A stretch of 11,407 bases of DNA from JABFSM01 sp052389555 (GTDB lineage Bacteria; Gemmatimonadota; Gemmatimonadetes; Gemmatimonadales; GWC2-71-9), in assembly GCA_052389555.1 (NCBI GenBank), contig JBQTHV010000040.1, positions 1-11,407 on the forward strand. The letters run 5' to 3'. The notes below the pieces were generated by a model, which made no database searches, was not told where the DNA came from, and worked only from the letters and a program-made list of their open reading frames with translations. The position numbers and the translations under genes are program-made. Below are positions 6,885 to 11,407 of the stretch, piece by piece (within the stretch, counting starts at the first letter, position 1; every line of letters starts with the position of its first letter).

Positions 6885-6980
6885 TCACCGCTCGGACGGC
6901 GAGGCTGCCGCCGCAAGCGCGCGGTCGACACCCAGGCAGCCTGCATGCGAGCCCCATGGGTGTGATCGAGGGTAAGGCCT
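6885..6980. other. Intergenic spacer with ACACCCA/TGGGTGT inverted repeat
   Basis: This 96 bp gap lies between the ConA-like gene and the MBL gene. It contains a 7-base perfect inverted repeat, ACACCCA...TGGGTGT, at about 6929-6962, with a loop of about 20 bases that includes the palindrome GCATGC. The loop is long for a terminator. It could be an operator or a chance repeat. I see no RNA gene. Confidence 0.3.
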
Positions 6981-7463
6981 TCACGGCTCTTCGACGACGA
7001 AGGAGCGTACCGCCACGGTGCTTCCAAAACAGGGTGCAATCCCAAGCGGCGCTTCGATCTCGGACCATTGCCCTCGTCCTTCGTATCGGAGCTCCCCATC
7101 AACAACCACCCGCATGGACGTCGGGAACACTTCCCACGAGATCTCGTGCCACTGATTCGTCGTGATGAATCCCTTGTCCGCAATGCCGAACTGGTCTCCC
7201 GTATCGGGGTGATGGATCCGGAGCTGGCGTACCGAGCACTCCCAGTTGAAGATGACCGTGCCCAGGTGCCAGTAGAGCCGCAGGTTCGTCGAGTCGGTCT
7301 GCGCAACAGTCCGAAGCACGAAGGGCGGCCGAAAACTCCGGGGCGTGAGCGCCACCGATAGCAGCCAATCCTCACTCGCGCCATGCAGGCTCAGGCCATC
7401 GGGTACCGGTTTCACGAGGCAGCCGTAGAAGGGAAGTAAGGACCGTAGAAGGTCAGCGGCCAT
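6981..7463 (-). CDS. Hypothetical ConA/LamG-like beta-sandwich protein
   Basis: This 160-residue protein has no signal peptide or membrane segment. The central part is rich in alternating hydrophobic strands: LRLYWHLGTVIFNWEC, RQLRIHHPDTGDQFGIADKG, WHEISWEVFPTSMRVVVDGE and a closing VAVRSFVVEE. The W(H/x)EI.W...S.RV.VDGE.R pattern resembles concanavalin-A/laminin-G-like domains, where strands flank a sugar-binding face; a carbohydrate or ligand-binding role is an inference. Cys residues are few. The ATG at 7463 has GGAG about 8 bases upstream, and the gene overlaps the end of the two-TM gene by 11 bp, so the two are probably coupled. Intact frame; no clear family name. Confidence 0.7.
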   Translation of the reverse strand: MAADLLRSLLPFYGCLVKPVPDGLSLHGASEDWLLSVALTPRSFRPPFVLRTVAQTDSTNLRLYWHLGTVIFNWECSVRQLRIHHPDTGDQFGIADKGFITTNQWHEISWEVFPTSMRVVVDGELRYEGRGQWSEIEAPLGIAPCFGSTVAVRSFVVEEP

Positions 7464-7848
7464 CGGGATCGCTCCTGGTGTGGTGGTCCGGCAGCCCGCG
7501 AAGGCTCAGGGCTCGGCGAATATCGGCATTCGCGATTCCGGCCTGTGCCTGCAGCTTTCGGACTGGCTGGCCGAGTCGGGCAACGTAGAGGAACATGTAC
7601 AGGAACCAGCCGATGACAGAAAGGCCAAACATGATCGCGCCCGGAATGCCTCGCAGGATCAGCAAGAAGGCAAGACCAACGAGTACGAACCACAATCCCT
7701 GATTCACGGCCCGGCGGGCAGCCGGCAACAGGGCAAGTTGGGCGGCTTTCCACTCCTCGAATCGTTGCGGGTCCACATCTGGGAATTCCGTCGCGGAGAG
7801 ATCCGCGATGCTTCGCCGTCGCCCGCGGGCGCTGGGACGATCACTCAT
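7453..7848 (-). CDS. Hypothetical two-TM membrane protein
   Basis: This 131-residue protein has an arginine-rich soluble N-terminal region (RPSARGRRRS). A segment of mixed charge follows (DPQRFEEWKAAQLALLPAAR). Two adjacent membrane helices then form a hairpin, GLWFVLVGLAFLLIL and AIMFGLSVIGWFLYMFLYV. The soluble tail contains LGQPVRKLQAQAGI and ends HHTRSDPDGR. The hairpin topology would leave both ends on the same side of the membrane. I do not recognise the family. The ATG at 7848 has GGAG 9 bases upstream. Its stop overlaps the start of the ConA-like gene by 11 bp, suggesting co-expression. Confidence 0.75.
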   Translation of the reverse strand: MSDRPSARGRRRSIADLSATEFPDVDPQRFEEWKAAQLALLPAARRAVNQGLWFVLVGLAFLLILRGIPGAIMFGLSVIGWFLYMFLYVARLGQPVRKLQAQAGIANADIRRALSLRGLPDHHTRSDPDGR

Positions 7849-7881
7849 AGCCGTAACTCCGATTGTAGGATCCTGGGACCT

Positions 7882-8574
7882 TCATCTTAGGCAATCAGGC
7901 CCGGTGCCCGGCACCGGCTGGCGACGAGGAGCGGCCATCAGCATCAAAGCGAGGCCGTGAAATCTGGTACGATCGTCGCCCCACTGACGGAGGTACTTGA
8001 CACATTCTACTGGGAGGGTTCGGAGAATCGTGTCGAGATTCGCGAGTCCGGTGAGGTCCCACTGGGCGCTGATCAGGGCAGGGAGGGCGCTGTTGTCTCG
8101 GAGGATCTCGACCTGTAACGGGAGCTGAATCCGCGCGCGACGAGTGGCGAACTCCCGTTTTCCGAATACTTCCTGGACCCCAGATGTCGTCCGATACGCC
8201 ACCGTCACAAAACCGCCGATCTCCCCAGTAACGGTTTGACCGGCTGGTTGATCCGGGGGGATCAGAAGAAACCCATCGAGGGGAACCTTGCTGCTTGGTC
8301 TCACCCCTTTGAGACTGGCCGGCATCGCGAGCGCCGCGCAGCCGAAGGCCCAGGGTCGAGCAGCACCTTCCGGCCAGAACACCAAGTCGCCGACCGCACA
8401 CACGCTTGCCAGGAGCCCTTCGGCCGCGGAGTCCGGGGCAACCGAGGCGGAAATCGGGATGGTCACGCCGGGAGCACCTCCAACCGTTTGCGCCGGACGT
8501 TGTGGCTGGCAGGCGAAGGAGACTGGCAGGAGAGCGCATCGAATGCTGCGTGTAAGGCTGACGGAACGACTCAT
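7882..8574 (-). CDS. Hypothetical exported protein
   Basis: This 230-residue protein has a basic, hydrophobic N-terminus (TRSIRCALLPVSFAC, with Cys22), which may be a lipoprotein signal although SFAC is not a canonical lipobox. The following region is low in charge (QPQRPAQTVGGAPG). Conserved-looking segments are VCAVGDLVFWPEG, GFLLIPPDQPAGQTVTGEIGG and a C-terminal VECVKYLRQWGDD. No family is recognised. The ATG at 8574 has a good ribosome site, GAGGTGAT, 3-5 bases upstream, overlapping the stop of the PIG-L gene, 9 bp away. A TATATT element about 47 bases upstream, inside the PIG-L gene, could drive it separately. The gene ends 33 bp before the two-TM gene. Confidence 0.7.
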   Translation of the reverse strand: MSRSVSLTRSIRCALLPVSFACQPQRPAQTVGGAPGVTIPISASVAPDSAAEGLLASVCAVGDLVFWPEGAARPWAFGCAALAMPASLKGVRPSSKVPLDGFLLIPPDQPAGQTVTGEIGGFVTVAYRTTSGVQEVFGKREFATRRARIQLPLQVEILRDNSALPALISAQWDLTGLANLDTILRTLPVECVKYLRQWGDDRTRFHGLALMLMAAPRRQPVPGTGPDCLR

Positions 8575-8583
8575 GGTATCACC

Positions 8584-9358
8584 TCACAGGGCGCTTGCGC
8601 CTGCGCTACCTCGCAGATCAGAATATATCGCGCGGCGCAGCTCGAACCCCTCGGCATAGCCACCGTGATCGATCTCGGCTGCCAGCGCCGCGTTGAGGTC
8701 CAGAATGCGATCGTCCAGGCCCTTGCCCCGGGTCCGCAGATTACGACGCTGCTGAGACTCGTGACATCGCAGCAACCGGCCCTTCCATTCCGCTTCCCCG
8801 GCGTCGAACCGGACATAGAGGTCCGTCTGCATCGCGATGGTCTTGGGGTCCCGGTTGAGCAGCAGGACGGCGTCGGATTGCAGCGCTCGGAGGCACCGGA
8901 AAACGATGCTGAAGGTCCGCTGGTGCCGGGTTAGGATCATTCGGGTGAGGCAGGAAGACGAGATCCGGCTTCCACCGTTCCAGGAGCCCGCTCACCCGGC
9001 CGATGCTTTCCGAGTTCTCGATGAGCTCGCCGTGGGCCTCGTCGAGCCTCAAGAACTCCACCCCCTCGGGCGATAGTCTGAAATGTCTACAGCTTTCGAG
9101 CTGCTCGGCTTCGCGCAACCGGGTCCGTCCCAGGCGATCGAGTCCGGGGTAATCCTCAGCGGCAACCCCACTCACTCCGGTGGTCATGACGGCGAGATGG
9201 ATCGTCGCACGAGCAGCCTGGGCGCGCCGGAGGGTGATGCCGACGCCGTCGAAATCGTCGGGATGCGGCCCGAAGACGGCCACGCTCCTGCCGCGCGGCA
9301 GGAGGGCGTTCGGAGCGAGAATCCAGGGCGTGTTTCGATCAGAGATCTCGGATTCCAT
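8584..9358 (-). pseudogene. PIG-L (LmbE-like) deacetylase broken by a frameshift
   Basis: Starting at ATG 9358, the first frame gives RSVAVFGPHPDDFDG, with the PIG-L zinc motif HPDD at residues 32-35, then TTGVSGVAAEDYPG and KPDLVFLPHPND. Near 8935 the family sequence jumps to a second frame beginning TRHQRTFSIVFRCL and ending at 8584 (DDRILDLNAALAAEID, ELRRAIYSD). In PIG-L proteins the stretch after DxN contains a final zinc-binding His; the His of HQR falls just after the shift, so the first frame alone makes an incomplete enzyme. The second frame has its own ATG at 8940. The gene overlaps DUF1772 by 20 bp. A sequencing error is a real alternative to decay. Confidence 0.8.
8622..8627 (-). 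promoter_or_regulatory. Candidate -10 element (TATATT) for the exported-protein gene
   Basis: TATATT on the minus strand lies about 47 bases before the ATG at 8574, inside the last codons of the PIG-L frame. The flanking bases match those at 4720-4736 (AGAATATA then CGCGCGGC, one mismatch). A leader containing the GAGGTGAT ribosome site would result. Confidence 0.3.
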
Positions 9359-9779
9359 AGACAAAGACGAGGCAGGCCGCCAGCCCCACGAGGCTGCGGA
9401 TGGCGTGCAACCGTCCCCACCGCTCGAGCAGCACCCGGGTCTCAGCCGAGGCCAGGTCCCGGCCCGGGTCCAGCAGGCGCTCGTTGGTCGGCCGGATGAC
9501 GAGCAGGGTGAAGGGCACCACGGAGAGGATGAGGAGTCCCCCCCAGAGCCACAGCGTGCCTTCGCCGTGAATCCAGGTGGCAATCCCGGTGAGCGAGGCG
9601 ATGACGGCGAGCGATGCCTGCATCGGAGCGGCCCGGCGGTAGCTGGGAATCCATTCCCCCGCGGCCGCCTCGGTGCCGAGCGACAGCCGGGCCGGATGCT
9701 CAACCAGCGTGATGTAGATCGCCGCGCCGGTGAAGAGCGCACCGAGGAGGAGAGCGACACCGGCAATGAGATGAACCAT
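9339..9779 (-). CDS. DUF1772 domain membrane protein
   Basis: This 146-residue protein has four membrane helices: near residues 4-22 (LIAGVALLLGALFTG), 53-72 (MQASLAVIASLTGIATW), 75-95 (LWLWGGLLILSVVPFTLLV) and 124-143 (LHAIRSLVGLAACLVFVYG). Diagnostic DUF1772-like segments are YITLVEHPARLSLGTE, SYRRAAPMQASLA, RPTNERLLDP and ERWGRLHAIRS. DUF1772 includes anthrone-oxygenase-like proteins, but the role of most bacterial members is unknown. Length is normal and the frame intact. It starts 12 bp after the BP74-like gene and its end overlaps the PIG-L start, so it sits in the middle of a coupled series. Confidence 0.9.
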   Translation of the reverse strand: MVHLIAGVALLLGALFTGAAIYITLVEHPARLSLGTEAAAGEWIPSYRRAAPMQASLAVIASLTGIATWIHGEGTLWLWGGLLILSVVPFTLLVIRPTNERLLDPGRDLASAETRVLLERWGRLHAIRSLVGLAACLVFVYGIRDL

Positions 9780-9791
9780 GGGAGCTCCGGG

Positions 9792-10199
9792 TTAGGGACC
9801 CACTCGGGCCTCGACCACGCCAAAGAGACACAGCTGGCCGAACTGGATCCAGTACGGCAGATCGTCCTCCACCATCGCCGCGGTGGACTGGCAGGCTTCG
9901 ATCGTGACTTCCGCGAACGAGATCGTCGCGGGGTCGAGCGACCAGGTCCACGGGGCGTTGAATCCGCCGTCTCCGTTCCGCGGCCTCCCGATCACCCAGC
10001 GGGCCTCCTGACTTGCCCGCAGCGCCTCGGCCTCGGCGACGACGCTGGCAGAGGTGATCTCAACGTGGAAGACTGCGGACGTGGCCGATTCCCGAATGCG
10101 AAACCGCGCCGCTCCGCAGCACGGCCCGGTGCCGGAGTCGCAGGCCGAGAGCACCAGGCACAGCGCCGGAAACAGGGCCAGGCCCTTAGACCTTACCAC
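9792..10199 (-). CDS. BP74-like domain lipoprotein
   Basis: A basic n-region and hydrophobic core (LALFPALCLVLSAC) end in a canonical lipobox, LSAC. The mature part follows the pattern of the BP74 N-terminal domain: FHVEITSASVVAEAEALR, a glycine-rich turn at GRPRNGDGGFNAPWTW, then SLDPATISFAEVTIEAC and MVEDDLPYWI. BP74 was described in Dictyostelium; bacterial copies have no settled role. The frame extends to ATG at 10211 and 10259, but a GAGGAG sits 4 bases upstream of GTG at 10199, which gives a 20-residue lipoprotein signal, so GTG is chosen; ATG 10211 is the main alternative. All starts overlap the end of the VOC gene. Confidence 0.75.
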   Translation of the reverse strand: MVRSKGLALFPALCLVLSACDSGTGPCCGAARFRIRESATSAVFHVEITSASVVAEAEALRASQEARWVIGRPRNGDGGFNAPWTWSLDPATISFAEVTIEACQSTAAMVEDDLPYWIQFGQLCLFGVVEARVGP

Positions 10200-10551
10200 T
10201 AGGCTCCTCATACAAGCCGAACTCCGCGCCGGCCGGGTCGGCGAATACTGCAAATGCACCCATGCCCGGCCCGATGTCGGTGCGGGGCGTCAATACCCGG
10301 CCGCCGGCGGCCTCGATCCGCTTCAGGGTCTCCGCGATGTCGTCCACCATGATGTAGATGCGAGTCTCTTCGTCGGGAGCTCGATCGCTTTCCTTGACCC
10401 AGGTCCCACTCACGCCTCCGGGGTCGTCGAACGCGAGCTCGCCGTCGCCCCGCTTCCGGATCTTCCAGCCGAAGATGCTGCGGTAGAATTCCGCCGATTC
10501 CTGGCCGGTTCGCGCTGGAATCTCGAGATAACAGATCTTGCCGTGCGCCAT
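10186..10551 (-). CDS. VOC (glyoxalase/bleomycin-resistance) family protein
   Basis: This 121-residue protein has the paired beta-alpha-beta-beta-beta plan of the VOC superfamily. The first module has CYLEIPARTGQESAEFYRSIFGW (residues 7-29), split here as CYLEIPA and EFYRSIFGWKI. The second has RIYIMVDDIAETLKRIEAAGG and ends FAVFADPAGAEFGLYE. The two modules match the short single-domain form, which dimerises to build its metal sites. Substrate cannot be told from sequence; many members act on small toxic or antibiotic molecules. The ATG at 10551 has GAGAGG about 6 bases upstream. It opens the minus-strand series and faces the peptidase gene across 129 bp. Intact. Confidence 0.92.
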   Translation of the reverse strand: MAHGKICYLEIPARTGQESAEFYRSIFGWKIRKRGDGELAFDDPGGVSGTWVKESDRAPDEETRIYIMVDDIAETLKRIEAAGGRVLTPRTDIGPGMGAFAVFADPAGAEFGLYEEPSGKV

Positions 10552-10680
10552 GGTGAACCTCTCCGTCTTATTGCCTAGGGGAAGTTACTGCAGGGTCTAC
10601 CGTCCGGCAGCGCGTTCCGATCGGTATATTAGGCGGTACGTTCCACCCGCAAGACCGTCGAAATTCCAACTGGAGCCGTT
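10552..10680. promoter_or_regulatory. Divergent promoter region
   Basis: This 129 bp spacer lies between the VOC-led minus series and the plus-strand peptidase gene. On the plus side TATATT at 10625-10630 (context CGGTATATTAGG) stands about 50 bases before the ATG at 10681. No -35 consensus is seen. On the minus side no convincing -10 was found, although the series must start from here or beyond. Confidence 0.5.
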
Positions 10681-11407
10681 ATGCGACACCTTGGCCTCGG
10701 TTTCGCCATGCTGGGCAGCATCTTCGCTACACCCGCTACCCTCAGCGCCCAGCCCAGTACCACCGACACCCGGATGCTGGCGCAGCCCGCCGTGAGCTCG
10801 ACCCACATCGCTTTCATCTACGCCGGAGACCTCTGGACCGCCCGCCTCGACGGCAGCGAGGTGCGCCGGCTCACCACGGCCGACGGCGACGAGCAGAGCC
10901 CGGTGTTTTCGCCCGACGGCAAATGGCTCGCCTTCGCCGGCAACTACGACGGAAACACCGATGCGTACCTGATGCCCGCGGCCGGCGGCGAGCCCCGCCG
11001 GCTCACCTGGCATCCCGGAGCCGACGTGCCCCAGGCGTTCTCGCCCGACGGGAGTCAGCTGCTCTTCGTCTCGAGCCGGGCCGATTTCTCCGGCCGCTAC
11101 GGCCACCTGTGGACGGTGCCGGTCGCGGGTGGTCCGGAAACCCGGCTTCCGATTCCTAACGCGGCCCAGGCGACCTACTCACCCGATGGGCGGTTCATCG
11201 CCTACAACCCGATCGGCCGCCGGTTCGAGCAATGGAAAGGCTATCGGGGCGGAACCGTGAGCCAGCTCTGGATCATCGACACCCGCACCTGGGACGTGGA
11301 GAAGGTTCCCCAGCCCGCGGGACGATCCAATGACACCGATCCGATGTGGCTCGAGCCCAATGTGCTCTGGTTCCGCTCCGATCGCGACGGCGAGTTCAAT
11401 CTCTACA
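10681..11407 (+). CDS. Tricorn-like S41 peptidase, N-terminal propeller part (runs off the window)
   Basis: An ATG at 10681 with GGAG about 5 bases upstream opens a frame with no stop in the remaining 242 codons. It begins with a signal peptide (LGFAMLGSIFATPATLSAQ). PD40/TolB-like propeller repeats follow: HIAFIYAGDLWTARLDG, FSPDGKWLAFAGNYDGNTD, FSPDGSQLLFVSSRADF, YSPDGRFIAYNPIGRRFEQW and SDRDGEFNLY. The order YAGDLW, GNYDGNTD, YNPIGR and KGYRGG is what tricorn-protease homologues of the S41 family show before their C-terminal serine peptidase domain, which would lie beyond the window. Role: extracytoplasmic peptide degradation, by family. Truncated only by the window edge. Confidence 0.88.
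   Translation, partial: MRHLGLGFAMLGSIFATPATLSAQPSTTDTRMLAQPAVSSTHIAFIYAGDLWTARLDGSEVRRLTTADGDEQSPVFSPDGKWLAFAGNYDGNTDAYLMPAAGGEPRRLTWHPGADVPQAFSPDGSQLLFVSSRADFSGRYGHLWTVPVAGGPETRLPIPNAAQATYSPDGRFIAYNPIGRRFEQWKGYRGGTVSQLWIIDTRTWDVEKVPQPAGRSNDTDPMWLEPNVLWFRSDRDGEFNLY

Noticed and set aside
5415..6965. 516-codon plus-strand open frame
   Set aside because: It runs opposite the MBL-fold and MmcQ/YjbR genes, whose motifs are unmistakable. Its own translation is rich in Arg, Gly, Glu and His with no domain, typical of an antisense frame in GC-rich DNA.
8741..9823. 360-codon minus-strand frame with a long N-terminus
   Set aside because: The first 155 codons are Ser/Arg/Pro-rich and lie over the DUF1772 gene in another frame. 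The real PIG-L start is ATG 9358.
1..11407. CRISPR array, tRNA, rRNA, insertion sequence
   Set aside because: No regularly spaced repeats, cloverleaf-like stretches, conserved rRNA segments, transposase motifs or terminal inverted repeats were seen on reading both strands.

Overview
The window is GC-rich, probably chromosomal, bacterial DNA. Secreted proteins and lipoproteins are unusually common: a six-bladed beta-propeller lipoprotein, a tricorn-type S41 peptidase, and several 'GTW'-type secreted proteins. TATATT-type -10 elements lie upstream of several genes. By family resemblance from memory this fits Gemmatimonadota best, with Acidobacteriota or another soil phylum as alternatives. No taxonomic marker is present, so this is inference.

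Layout: everything from 51 to 10551 is on the minus strand, in tightly packed genes with gaps mostly under 35 bp or short overlaps. One plus-strand gene starts at 10681 and runs off the right end. Read in the direction of transcription (right to left), the minus-strand genes are: VOC-family protein; BP74-like lipoprotein; DUF1772 membrane protein; PIG-L deacetylase broken by a frameshift; an unknown exported protein; a two-TM protein overlapping a ConA/LamG-like protein; an MBL-fold hydrolase; a MmcQ/YjbR protein; a class C beta-lactamase-like serine hydrolase pseudogene; a secreted 'SGTW' protein that has lost its stop; a DUF4350-like exported protein that has lost its start; a truncated 67-residue protein; a METTL7/TMT1-like methyltransferase; an HEHFH metallopeptidase-like protein; a four-TM protein with a TTG start; and the propeller lipoprotein.

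The genes do not form one recognisable pathway. Most are single-domain accessory enzymes or exported proteins. The tightest physical couplings are 3399 to 51 (truncated gene, methyltransferase, metallopeptidase-like, membrane protein, propeller lipoprotein), 7848 to 6981 (two-TM protein plus ConA-like protein), and 10551 to 8584 (VOC, BP74-like, DUF1772, PIG-L).

The most unusual feature is the condition of the genes between about 3.2 and 5.4 kb. Four consecutive genes look cut: internal deletions in the serine hydrolase, a lost stop, a lost start, and a truncated C-terminus. Two of the inferred deletion junctions carry GCCGGC, and a third lies in a dense palindromic GC tract. This could be genuine gene decay or GC-related loss during sequencing or assembly. 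No RNA gene, CRISPR array, insertion sequence or convincing integron attC site was found, and no gene-free stretch exceeds 300 bases. I did not find a clear new biological system. The best leads are the scarred segment and the co-oriented cassette-like organisation.
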